NCBI GenBank assembly: GCA_018260425.1 | Contig: JAGLBD010000033.1 | Span: forward strand, 1 to 39,680 | Length of the DNA: 39,680 bases | Source: Pseudogulbenkiania sp. | GTDB taxonomy: Bacteria > Pseudomonadota > Gammaproteobacteria > Burkholderiales > Chromobacteriaceae | Reading direction: 5' to 3' | Shown here: piece after piece, positions 32,458 through 39,680 of the stretch | Numbering within the stretch: position 1 is the first letter of the stretch | Layout: each line of letters opens with the position of its first letter | Notes under the pieces: model-generated | What the model saw: only the letters and a program-made list of their open reading frames with translations | Told to the model about the DNA's origin: nothing | The model's database searches: none | Position numbers and translations under genes: made by a program

Positions 32458-33318
32458 ATGTCACTTACCGTCAATACCGATCTGTCGTCCCTGTCGGCAC
32501 AGAACACGCTGAGCCAGACCGATCAGACACGTCGCAAGACCCTGGCACAGTTGTCTTCCGGAAAGTCGGTAAACAACGCCGCCGACAATGCGGCCGCGCT
32601 GGCGATTGCCCAGTCCTTCACCAGCCAGATCAACGGTAACAACCGGGCCATGGCCAATGCCAATGACGGCATTTCGCTGGTGCAAACCGCGGATGGCGCA
32701 CTGGGGCAGCTGCAACAGAATAATCAGACCATTCAGGACATTGCGCTGCAGGCGACCAATCCGATCCTCAATGCCAGCAATCGTCAGGCTCTGCAGACTC
32801 AGGTCGATCAACTGACCCAAACCAACTCGCAGATCATCCAGACCACCAATTTCAACGGCACACCACTCTTGTCCGGCAGCAATGCGCTGACCTTCCAGGT
32901 CGGCGCCGACGGCAAGACCGACAATCAGGTGACCGTGTCGACGTCAAACCTTTCCGCCGCCCCGGCCAGCGGCGGACTGAATGGTTACAATGCCAACCTG
33001 GCTGCCACCGGCACCATCGACGTCACCTCGCAAGCCAGCGCCTTGAACGCCCTGAACCAGACCCGTCAAGATCAAGCCACGCTGACGCAGGCCCAGTCCC
33101 AGCTGGGCGCGGCGCAAAACCGTTTCAGCGCAGTGTATGACAACCTGTCGAACACCTCGATCAACGAGCAAGCCTCGCGCAGCCGTCAAACCGACACCGA
33201 CTTTGCCGCGACTGCCGCCAATTTGACCCAGCAAAACATTCTGGCCCAGACCGGCACCGCCTCGCTGGCGCAGGCCAATCTGAGCCGCAGCAATGTCTTG
33301 TCCTTACTGAAAGGCTAA
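32458..33318 (+). CDS. Flagellin-like protein, isolated gene
   Basis: Flagellin of 286 aa. The N-terminal D0/D1 region (about 1-140) shows SLSAQNTLSQT, LAQLSSGKSV, and ANANDGISLVQTADGALGQL. The C-terminal D1/D0 region (about 205-286) shows AQNRFSAVYDNLSN and ends SRSNVLSLLKG. The central part is short. The usual SGxRINSAKDDAAGLAI stretch is SGKSVNNAADNAAALAIAQ here, so Arg and the DDAAG core are changed. No fliD, fliS, flaG or other flagellar gene is near. AAGG precedes the ATG. It may be a minor or alternative filament subunit. The stop overlaps that of the convergent hydrolase gene. Confidence 0.9.
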   Translation: MSLTVNTDLSSLSAQNTLSQTDQTRRKTLAQLSSGKSVNNAADNAAALAIAQSFTSQINGNNRAMANANDGISLVQTADGALGQLQQNNQTIQDIALQATNPILNASNRQALQTQVDQLTQTNSQIIQTTNFNGTPLLSGSNALTFQVGADGKTDNQVTVSTSNLSAAPASGGLNGYNANLAATGTIDVTSQASALNALNQTRQDQATLTQAQSQLGAAQNRFSAVYDNLSNTSINEQASRSRQTDTDFAATAANLTQQNILAQTGTASLAQANLSRSNVLSLLKG

Positions 33319-33932
33319 ACCGGATTCCAGCAGCGCTTGATCCAGTTTGCCAACAGCACCAGCTTGCCGTGGAAGAAGTGCCCGCTGCCCGGCACCACCA
33401 CCACCGGCAAGCCCTGCGGCCGCGCCCAGTCCAGCACGGCCTGCAGCGGGATAACCTCGTCTTCCTCGCCATGAATCACCAGTGCCGTCGCCGGCACCGG
33501 CGGGGTCGGTGTGTCATACTTGCCGACCGCCACGCCCATCAACAGCACGCGCTCACACGCGATGCGCTCGCTCACCCGGGCGGCAACAAAACCGCCAAAG
33601 GAAAACCCGGCCAGCGCCAGGGGCAAGTCACCCTCGCGGGCACGCAAGGCCTCTACCACCGCCAGCACGTCATCCACTTCACCATGACCGAAATCGTGCT
33701 GCCCCTCGCTGTTGCCCACGCCACGCAAGTTCGGGCAGTAACTGGTGTAACCCAGCTGCGCCAGCGCACGTGCGGCGGTCTGTACCACCTTGTTGGTATG
33801 GGTACCGCCCTGCAAGGGATTGGGATGGCAGATCACCGCAATGCCGCGGCACTCGCCCTGCGCCGGGACCCGGATCGTATCCAGCGTCCCCGCCGGGCCG
33901 GCAATGACAATATGTTCGGGTTGTTTCAACAT
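33315..33932 (-). CDS. Alpha/beta-hydrolase superfamily protein
   Basis: Predicted esterase-type hydrolase of 205 aa (COG2945-like). The nucleophile elbow is GFSFGG (Ser near 101). The acid is in IHGEEDEVIP and the catalytic His in PGSGHFFHG. The oxyanion region CHPNPLQGGTHTNKVV is the family hallmark. No signal peptide, so cytoplasmic; the substrate is unknown. Its ATG overlaps the ferredoxin stop by one base (TGATG), so the two genes are coupled. Confidence 0.9.
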   Translation of the reverse strand: MLKQPEHIVIAGPAGTLDTIRVPAQGECRGIAVICHPNPLQGGTHTNKVVQTAARALAQLGYTSYCPNLRGVGNSEGQHDFGHGEVDDVLAVVEALRAREGDLPLALAGFSFGGFVAARVSERIACERVLLMGVAVGKYDTPTPPVPATALVIHGEEDEVIPLQAVLDWARPQGLPVVVVPGSGHFFHGKLVLLANWIKRCWNPV

Positions 33933-34240
33933 CAGAGCTTCAACCTTTCCACCACTCTGCCGGCCACCAGATGCTCATCGACGATTTCGTCGATATCCTC
34001 ACGATCGACGAAGGTATACCAAGTCTCCTGCGGGTAGACCACGATCACCGGCCCCTCGGTGCAACGCCCCAGGCAACCGGCCTTGTTGACCCGCACCCGG
34101 CCTTCGCCGGCCAGTCCCAGCGCCTTGACGCGATCTTTCATATAGGCCAGCAGGTCGCTGGCGCCTGCGCTGTTGCAACTGATCTCGCCTTCGGCACGCT
34201 GATTACAGCACACAAAAACGTGATTCTCGAAAAAGCTCAT
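33932..34240 (-). CDS. Thioredoxin-like [2Fe-2S] ferredoxin
   Basis: Ferredoxin of 102 aa with the thioredoxin fold, in the same class as the 2Fe-2S subunits of formate dehydrogenases and of Clostridium pasteurianum 2Fe-2S ferredoxin. The likely cluster cysteines are in FVCCNQR, ISCNSAG and the pair KAGCLGRCTEGP. The ATG at 34240 (MSFFENHVFVCC) or the one at 34243 is preceded by a GAGAGAGA purine stretch. It is located between dnaB and a hydrolase gene; the redox partner is unknown. Confidence 0.9.
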   Translation of the reverse strand: MSFFENHVFVCCNQRAEGEISCNSAGASDLLAYMKDRVKALGLAGEGRVRVNKAGCLGRCTEGPVIVVYPQETWYTFVDREDIDEIVDEHLVAGRVVERLKL

Positions 34241-34271
34241 CATTCTCTCTCTTGTTGCTCTGTTGGCAAAC

Positions 34272-35678
34272 TTAACCGTCGTTATCCGCCCAACCCGCAT
34301 GACCATGCAGGGCAGCGTTTTCAAACTTGGCGTACATGCCGACAAAGGCCAGCCGCACGGTACCGGTCGGACCGTTACGGTGCTTGCCGATAATCGCCTC
34401 GGCCAGACCTTTGTCCGGGGAGTCGGGGTTGTAGTACTCGTCGCGATACATGAACACGATCAAGTCGGCATCCTGCTCGATGGCACCGGATTCACGCAAG
34501 TCGGACATCATCGGGCGTTTATTGGGCCGTTGCTCGACGCTCCGTGACAACTGCGACAGGGCAATCACCGGCACCTGCAACTCTTTGGCCAAACCTTTCA
34601 GGCCCCGCGAGATCTCGCCCAATTCGGCAGAACGGTTGTCGCCACGACCCGAGCCGCTCATCAGCTGCAGGTAGTCGATCACGATCAGACCGAGTTTCCC
34701 GCCATGCTGCCGTGCCAGTCGCCGGGCACGCGCGCGCAGTTCCAGCGCCGTCAATGCCGGGGTTTCGTCGATATACATCGGCGCCTCGGACAGCTTGCCG
34801 ATGGCGAAGGTCAGCTTTTCCCAGTCATCGTCGCCCAGCTTGCCGGTACGCAGGACGTGCTGGTCCAGCCGCCCCACCGAACCCAGCATCCGCATCACCA
34901 GCTGGGTACCGCCCATTTCCATCGAGAACACCGCCACCGGCAAGTGCGCCTCCACGGCGACATGCTCGGCAATGTTCATGGAGAATGCGGTTTTACCCAT
35001 GGAAGGACGGCCCGCCACGATGATCAGGTCACCGGCTTGCATGCCGGAGGTCTTGGCATCCAGATCGGTAAAGCCGGTCGGCACCCCGGTAACTTCGTCA
35101 GGGTTGTCGCGGCTGTAAAGCATATCGATACGGTCGACGACTTCCTTCAGCAAGCCCGGCATTTCCAGAAAGCCCTGCTTGGACTTGGCCGTGCTCTCGG
35201 CGATCTGGAACACTTTGCCTTCGGCTTCGTCCAGCAGCTGCGCGGCGTCCCGGCCTTGCGGAGCATAGGCCGATTCGGTGATATCCGCCCCCACCTGCGC
35301 CAGCTGGCGCATGATGGAGCGTTCCCGGACGATTTCCGCATAGCGGCGGATGTTGGCTGCCGACGGGGTGTTCTGCGCCAGCGTGGCCAGATAGGCCAGT
35401 CCGCCGACATCGGCAAGCTCACTGCTCTTGTCCATACTCTCGGCGACCGTCACCACGTCGGCCGGCCGCGACAGCTCTACCAGCCGTGCAATGTGCTTGT
35501 AGATCAGCTTGTGGTCATGGCGATAGAAGTCCGCCTCCGCCACCACATCGGCGATCTTGTCCCAGGCGGAGTTGTCCAGCAGCAAACCGCCGAGCACCGA
35601 CTGTTCGGCCTCGACGGACTGCGGTGGTGTTCGGATAGCCAGTGTGGCGCTATCCAGTGATTCAATGGAGTCGTTCAT
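34272..35678 (-). CDS. dnaB: Replicative DNA helicase DnaB
   Basis: Hexameric replication-fork helicase, 468 aa, the standard length. The N-terminal domain begins PPQSVEAEQSVLGGLLLD (about 16-120). The C-terminal RecA-like domain (about 170-455) has Walker A AGRPSMGKTAFSMN, Walker B LIVIDYLQLMSG and the DnaB signature ISRGLKGLAKELQVPVIALSQL (quoted for the family pattern only in its core, LSQLSRSVEQR). The start at 35678 (MNDSIESLDS) is preferred over the longer frame. It lies 69 bases after the flavoprotein gene, on the same strand. Confidence 0.96.
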   Translation of the reverse strand: MNDSIESLDSATLAIRTPPQSVEAEQSVLGGLLLDNSAWDKIADVVAEADFYRHDHKLIYKHIARLVELSRPADVVTVAESMDKSSELADVGGLAYLATLAQNTPSAANIRRYAEIVRERSIMRQLAQVGADITESAYAPQGRDAAQLLDEAEGKVFQIAESTAKSKQGFLEMPGLLKEVVDRIDMLYSRDNPDEVTGVPTGFTDLDAKTSGMQAGDLIIVAGRPSMGKTAFSMNIAEHVAVEAHLPVAVFSMEMGGTQLVMRMLGSVGRLDQHVLRTGKLGDDDWEKLTFAIGKLSEAPMYIDETPALTALELRARARRLARQHGGKLGLIVIDYLQLMSGSGRGDNRSAELGEISRGLKGLAKELQVPVIALSQLSRSVEQRPNKRPMMSDLRESGAIEQDADLIVFMYRDEYYNPDSPDKGLAEAIIGKHRNGPTGTVRLAFVGMYAKFENAALHGHAGWADNDG

Positions 35679-35747
35679 CAGACCTGCACTTATCGAAACA
35701 GGGGGTGGCCATGGCGGCAACCTCCCGATACACATCAAAAGGAAATT

Positions 35748-36920
35748 CTAACAGTTTTTGCCGGCAACGAAGCCCGAAGACCATGCCCACTGGAAATTGT
35801 ACCCTCCCAGCCAGCCAGTCACATCCACCACTTCACCAATGAAAAACAAGCCCGGCGTCCGGGTGGCCATCAGGGTCTTGGAACTCAGGTCACGGGTGTC
35901 GACACCGCCCCGGGTCACTTCGGCTTTTTTATAGCCCTGAGTGCCGTTGGGGAGTATGCGCCAGCCATGCAACAGACTGGCCAACTCGCCTCGCTGCGCC
36001 GCCGACAGGTCGCGCACCCGGCAATCCAGCCCCCGGGTTTCAAGCCAGGTTTGCAAAAACCGTTTCGGCATGCCGCACTCGGCCAAGGCATTGACCAGAC
36101 GCTGCTCACTGTCGGCACGTGCCTCCAGGAAGTCCTGCGCAGAGAGCGACGGCATCAGATCCAGAGTAATCGACGTGCCCGGCTCCCAGTAGCTCGACAC
36201 CTGCAGGATAGCGGGACCCGAGACACCTTTGTGGGTAAACAACACGTTTTCCCGGAAGGCCGGGCCATTGGCTTCGGCACTCACCTCCAGCGATACGCCG
36301 GCCAACGGGGCAAAGGCACTGGCATCATCGACATGAAAGGTCAGCGGCACCAACGCCGGCGCGCGCTCCACCAGTCTCAAACCGAACTGCCCGGCAATGC
36401 GGTACCCCAGTCCGGTCGCACCGATTTGCGGAATGGACAGGCCGCCAGTCGCCACCACCAGCGACTCGCTCTCGAACACCCCGGCACTGGTTTCCACCCG
36501 ATAGCGCTCGCCGCGACTGATCTCACCGATCGTCACTTCCATGCGTCGCTCGACATTGCCGGCCCGGCACTCACTGTCCAGCATGTCGATGATGGCCTGA
36601 CTGCCATCATCGCAGAACAACTGGCCAAGGGTCTTTTCATGCCATTGCAGGCCATACCGCCCGACCAGCGCAATGAAGTCCTGTGCCGTATACTGTGACA
36701 AGGCAGAGCGACAGAAATGCGGGTTTTGCGAAAGGTAGCACTCGGCCCGCACGTCCAGATTGGTAAAATTGCAACGCCCCCCGCCAGAGATACGAATCTT
36801 CTCGGCCAGTTTGGCGGCGTGATCGAGCAACAGCACCTTGCGACCGCGCTGCCCGGCGGTGGCGGCACACATCAAACCAGCCGCCCCGGCACCCAAAACG
36901 ATGACATCAAATTGCGACAT
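35748..36920 (-). CDS. HI0933-family FAD-dependent oxidoreductase
   Basis: Flavoprotein of 390 aa (YhiN/BaiN-like). The Rossmann FAD site is VIVLGAGAAGLMCAATAG at the N-terminus. The family signature is RISGGGRCNFTN (about 44-55). The second glycine motif is VVATGGLSIPQIGATG, and near the C-terminus is TPGLFFIGEVVDVTGWLGGYN with FAD-contacting residues. The physiological substrate of the family is mostly unknown. The gene starts at 36920 and is divergent from sodB, sharing a promoter region of about 110 bases with it. Confidence 0.92.
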   Translation of the reverse strand: MSQFDVIVLGAGAAGLMCAATAGQRGRKVLLLDHAAKLAEKIRISGGGRCNFTNLDVRAECYLSQNPHFCRSALSQYTAQDFIALVGRYGLQWHEKTLGQLFCDDGSQAIIDMLDSECRAGNVERRMEVTIGEISRGERYRVETSAGVFESESLVVATGGLSIPQIGATGLGYRIAGQFGLRLVERAPALVPLTFHVDDASAFAPLAGVSLEVSAEANGPAFRENVLFTHKGVSGPAILQVSSYWEPGTSITLDLMPSLSAQDFLEARADSEQRLVNALAECGMPKRFLQTWLETRGLDCRVRDLSAAQRGELASLLHGWRILPNGTQGYKKAEVTRGGVDTRDLSSKTLMATRTPGLFFIGEVVDVTGWLGGYNFQWAWSSGFVAGKNC

Positions 36921-36950
36921 ACGCAGTTTACTCTACTGAATTACTCAACT

Positions 36951-37009
36951 ATTGGCAGCATGGCGCCAATTCCAGTACACTTGGGATTAAACTTACCAAG
37001 TGGTTAATT
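36951..37009 (+). promoter_or_regulatory. sodB promoter with two inverted repeats
   Basis: -35 TTGGGA (36981-36986) and -10 TTAATT (37004-37009) with a 17-base spacer give a start near 37016. CACTTGG-N11-CCAAGTG (36978-37002) covers the -35 box and most of the spacer; ATTGGC-N8-GCCAAT (36951-36970) lies just upstream. The positions fit a repressor and an activator, but the proteins are unknown. Confidence 0.5.
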
Positions 37010-37029
37010 TTCTCAACAAGGAGAGCCTG

Positions 37030-37611
37030 ATGGAACACAAACTTCCCGACCTGCCCTATGCCCTGGATGCCCTCGAACCGCACATCTCCAAGGAGACCCT
37101 CGAGTTCCATTACGGCAAGCATCATCAGACCTACATCACCAACCTGAACAACCTGATCAAGGGTACCGAGTTCGAGAACGCCTCGCTGGAAGAAATCGTC
37201 CGCAAATCGTCCGGCGGCATTTTCAACAACGCCGCCCAAGTCTGGAACCACACCTTCTACTGGCTGGGCTTCGCCCCGAACGCCGGCGGCGAACCGACCG
37301 GCGCACTGGCTGACGCCATCAACGCCAAGTGGGGTTCCTTCGAAGAGTTCAAGAAGGCCTTCACCCAAACCTCCATCGGCACCTTCGGTTCCGGTTGGGC
37401 ATGGCTGGTCAAAACCGCCGATGGTTCGCTGGATCTGGTTTCCACCAGCAACGCCGCCACTCCGCTGACCACCGACAAAACCCCGCTGCTGACCTGTGAC
37501 GTGTGGGAACACGCTTACTACATCGACTTCCGCAACAGCCGTCCGAACTATCTGGACGCCTTCTGGAAGCTGGTTAACTGGGCTGAAATCGGCAAGCGTT
37601 TCGCGGCCTGA
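37030..37611 (+). CDS. sodB: Iron superoxide dismutase
   Basis: Cytoplasmic Fe-type superoxide dismutase, 193 aa, the same length as E. coli SodB. Metal ligands are visible in [11 protein letters not shown] (His), [11 protein letters not shown] (His), and [11 protein letters not shown] (Asp, His). The Gln in NNAAQVWNH is the residue typical of the iron rather than the manganese enzymes. AAGGAG lies 6-7 bases before the ATG at 37030. Strong codon bias suggests high expression. It has its own promoter with inverted repeats and a strong terminator. Confidence 0.97.
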   Translation: MEHKLPDLPYALDALEPHISKETLEFHYGKHHQTYITNLNNLIKGTEFENASLEEIVRKSSGGIFNNAAQVWNHTFYWLGFAPNAGGEPTGALADAINAKWGSFEEFKKAFTQTSIGTFGSGWAWLVKTADGSLDLVSTSNAATPLTTDKTPLLTCDVWEHAYYIDFRNSRPNYLDAFWKLVNWAEIGKRFAA

Positions 37612-37633
37612 TCCCGCTACGGCGACAGCAACA

Positions 37634-37661
37634 AGCCCGTGCACGCTGCACGGGCTTTTTT
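37634..37661 (+). terminator. sodB intrinsic terminator
   Basis: A 10-bp perfect stem AGCCCGTGCA/TGCACGGGCT with a CGC loop, followed by T6. Confidence 0.92.
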
Positions 37662-37680
37662 CATGTCTTGCCCATAAGAA

Positions 37681-37702
37681 AAGGGACCCTTGCGGATCCC
37701 TT
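37681..37702 (-). terminator. ppiD terminator
   Basis: On the minus strand AAGGGATCC-GCAA-GGGTCCCTT (one mismatch, GCAA tetraloop) is followed by TTCTT, 16 bases after the ppiD stop. Confidence 0.65.
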
Positions 37703-37717
37703 GCCAGGCAATGCGGC

Positions 37718-39556
37718 TTACTGCTCGGTGAGCAACTTCTGGTTTACCACCGGCTTGTATTTCGCCAACAGTGATTTCAGATAGCTGTCGGCCTGGCTAT
37801 TGGCCGTCATTTCGCCCAGCAGCGCGTTCAACTGGTTGCGCGGCCCGTCGCTCAGCGCCGGAGCGGCATCCACCTTGTCGAGGCGATACACCACATAGTC
37901 ACCGGCATCATGCTTGGCACCGGCAAAGGCAGGCACCTTGGCGCCGGCCAGACCAAAAATGGCTTTCAGGTCGGACAGCGGCAAGCCTTTGGTCTCGGTA
38001 CGCGACACGGCAACCGGTGCACCGTAGGCAAAGCCGACAGGCTCTTTACCGGCCTTCAGCTGCGCCAACAACTCGCCACCCTTCTTCTCGGCCAGACGTG
38101 CGCCTTCACGGGCAATGATTTCGGTACGGATGCGGGCCTTCACCTCATCCAGGCTCAACTGGTGAGCCGCTTGATGGGCCGCTACGCGAACCACCACCAG
38201 CGTGCCGTTGCCGACATCGATCGCTTCGCTGTTATGCTTTTTCTTGAGGACGTCATCGCTGAATGCCGCTTCCAGCACCTTCGGATTGGCCAGCAAGGCA
38301 TCCGGGCCCGGCACGGCTTTGGACATCCAGTCGGAGTGACGTACCTCCAGCTTCAGCTCCTTGACGATCGCGTCCAGCGAGTCACCTTGCTGGTAAGCCA
38401 GTTCACTCAGGCGATCGGCAATCTGACGGAATTTCGCGCCAGCCTGCTGTGCACGCAACTGCTCGAGAATACGCGGCTTCATATCGGCGAAGTCAGGTGT
38501 CTTGACCGCATCCAGACGGATGATGTGGTAACCAAACTGCGTCTCGACCAGATCGCTGATCTGGCCAGCCTTCATGGCAAATACCGTGTCATTGAACGGC
38601 TTGACCATGGCGCCTTGGCCGAAGAAGCCCAGATCGCCACCCTTGACGGCAGAGCCCGTATCCTGGGAATGGGCCTTGGCCACCGCGGCAAAGCTGGCCG
38701 GGTTGGCACGCACTTGCTTGAGCAGCGTTTCCGCTTCGGCCTTCACCCGGGCCTTCTCTTCCGGCTTGGCATCAGGCGCCACCGACAGCAGGATGTGCGA
38801 GGCACGGCGTTCTTCATTCTTGGCCAGATCAGCCTTGTGCTGATCGAAGTACTTCTGCACGTCGGCATCGGAGATCGCCATGGTCTGGGCGACGACCGCT
38901 TGCGACAGCACGGTATAGTCCAGCTTGACCTGCTCTGGTGCCTTGTAGCTCGCCAGATGCGCGTCATAGTAGGTTTTCAGGGCCGCATCGCCGGTGTTGA
39001 TCTCGGCAACGAACATCTCCGGCTTGAGGGTGATGGCGCGTACCGTACGCACCTCGCCCAGCAAGGCGCCGGCACGTTCCACCAGGGTTTTCGGTACGAT
39101 CTGGCCGGCCATGAACGGCGCCATCTGCTGCTGCAGCAGGATATCGCGCGACAGGCGCTTCTCGAAGGCCTCGGCAGTCATCGAGCGCTCTTTCAGGAAC
39201 TCGGCGTAACGCTCTTTGCTGAACGTGCCGTTCACCTGAAACTCGGGGATGGCCAGGATGGCTTGCTGCAAGGCAACCGGCGACACGGCCATGCCGGCGC
39301 TCCGGGCTTCTTCCAGCAACAGCTCGCGACGGATCAGGCCGTTGAGCGCCTGCTGGCGGGTCGCGGCATCTGCCGGCTGACCCTCAAGGGCGCGATCAAG
39401 ATCCTGCTTGTAGATTTTGCTGTCACCTACCTTGGCAAGATAGGGGTCATTAACGGCGGATTCATAGCTGCTGACGCCCACAGCGACAAAGGTCAGGGCT
39501 ACGGCTCCGAGGATTACCTGAATGACGATCTTGTTGTTCTGAACAAACTCGAACAT
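37718..39556 (-). CDS. ppiD: Periplasmic folding chaperone PpiD (SurA-N/parvulin)
   Basis: Inner-membrane-anchored periplasmic chaperone, 612 aa, acting near the Sec translocon on emerging outer-membrane proteins. A single N-terminal helix (about 10-32, IVIQVILGAVALTFVAVGV) is followed by a SurA_N-like domain (about 40-180). The parvulin-type domain (about 250-345) shows RRASHILLSV, DTGSAVKGGDLGFFGQG and QFGYHIIRLD, and a long helical C-terminus follows. The start at 39556 (MFEFVQNN) is the one conserved in the family; the frame extends upstream into leader. A tRNA-Asp gene lies 69 bases upstream on the same strand. Confidence 0.93.
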   Translation of the reverse strand: MFEFVQNNKIVIQVILGAVALTFVAVGVSSYESAVNDPYLAKVGDSKIYKQDLDRALEGQPADAATRQQALNGLIRRELLLEEARSAGMAVSPVALQQAILAIPEFQVNGTFSKERYAEFLKERSMTAEAFEKRLSRDILLQQQMAPFMAGQIVPKTLVERAGALLGEVRTVRAITLKPEMFVAEINTGDAALKTYYDAHLASYKAPEQVKLDYTVLSQAVVAQTMAISDADVQKYFDQHKADLAKNEERRASHILLSVAPDAKPEEKARVKAEAETLLKQVRANPASFAAVAKAHSQDTGSAVKGGDLGFFGQGAMVKPFNDTVFAMKAGQISDLVETQFGYHIIRLDAVKTPDFADMKPRILEQLRAQQAGAKFRQIADRLSELAYQQGDSLDAIVKELKLEVRHSDWMSKAVPGPDALLANPKVLEAAFSDDVLKKKHNSEAIDVGNGTLVVVRVAAHQAAHQLSLDEVKARIRTEIIAREGARLAEKKGGELLAQLKAGKEPVGFAYGAPVAVSRTETKGLPLSDLKAIFGLAGAKVPAFAGAKHDAGDYVVYRLDKVDAAPALSDGPRNQLNALLGEMTANSQADSYLKSLLAKYKPVVNQKLLTEQ

Positions 39557-39625
39557 GACGTAACGGCGAATGCCACCTCGAAAAAAAAGGTGAACGCCGA
39601 TGTCGTTCACCTTTCGTGGAATATC

Positions 39626-39680
39626 TGGCGGAGTGGACGGGACTCGAACCCGCGACCCCCGGCGTGACAGGCCGGTATTC
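39626..39680 (-). tRNA. tRNA-Asp (GTC), 5' part outside the window
   Basis: Reading the minus strand, the anticodon arm is CCGGC-CTGTCAC-GCCGG (anticodon GTC). It is followed by the variable loop, the T arm GCGGG-TTCGAGT-CCCGT, the acceptor 3' strand CCACTCC, discriminator G and an encoded CCA (39628-39626). The D arm and the 5' acceptor strand are beyond the right edge. Confidence 0.95.

Noticed and set aside
37910-39667. Plus-strand open frame of 585 codons opposite ppiD, running into tRNA-Asp
   Set aside because: ppiD on the other strand is clear, and this frame crosses a tRNA gene and has no recognisable family.

Overview
The window looks like chromosomal DNA of a motile beta-proteobacterium of the order Neisseriales, most likely family Chromobacteriaceae (Chromobacterium/Paludibacterium/Gulbenkiania-like). 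Support comes from the gene mix: Neisseria-type porin, Fe superoxide dismutase, argF-argG pair, a nag/PTS operon with a fused EIIA-HPr-EI, DUF3579 and DUF2788 proteins, and ppiD beside tRNA-Asp. This is inference from protein families; I could not run a search. Almost all of it is ordinary chromosome. There are no insertion sequences, prophage genes or toxin clusters.

Left part (1-8135), sensing and secretion: the 3' part of a chemoreceptor gene broken by a one-base slip in a G8 tract; a secreted acid phosphatase; a LytS/LytTR two-component pair on the minus strand; and a translationally coupled pair of an Aer-type PAS protein plus a membrane chemoreceptor, which resembles the bipartite CetB/CetA energy-taxis receptor and has an FNR-like box upstream. 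Two minus-strand genes follow: a large exported pyroglutamyl-peptidase-like protein whose catalytic Cys is replaced by Ser, and a small PEP-CTERM protein. Perfect palindromes lie between them.

Middle (8136-24470): a tiny type I-E-like CRISPR array (three repeats plus one decayed repeat) with no cas genes in the window; the pqiA-pqiA-pqiB-pqiC lipid-transport operon, with every junction an ATGA overlap; a lipocalin and a PlsC-like acyltransferase. On the minus strand lies a complete N-acetylglucosamine operon, nagR-nagA-nagB(II)-nagF-nagE. Its promoter spacer is exactly filled by a TGGTATT-N4-TGGTATT repeat, and a second, weaker copy lies about 100 bp upstream. NagE and NagF import and phosphorylate GlcNAc, NagA deacetylates it, the SIS-type NagB deaminates it, and NagR senses it. 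Then come a BenE-type permease, a solute-binding protein, a flavin split-barrel protein, two small membrane proteins and the last 50 codons of a lost LysR-type regulator.

Right part (24475-39680), housekeeping: argF-argG, dinG, a long imperfect hairpin ahead of a DUF3579 gene, a porin, map, a small unknown gene, a lone divergent flagellin, a minus-strand group (HI0933-type flavoprotein, dnaB, 2Fe-2S ferredoxin, alpha/beta hydrolase), sodB with nested inverted repeats in its promoter, ppiD, and the 3' part of tRNA-Asp at the right edge.

The observations I would follow first are the Ser-for-Cys peptidase C15 homologue (6076-7560), the G8 slip in the chemoreceptor, the orphan mini-CRISPR, the NagE protein with a second Cys-less EIIB-like domain, the GlcNAc operator pair, and the structured element at 29036-29097.
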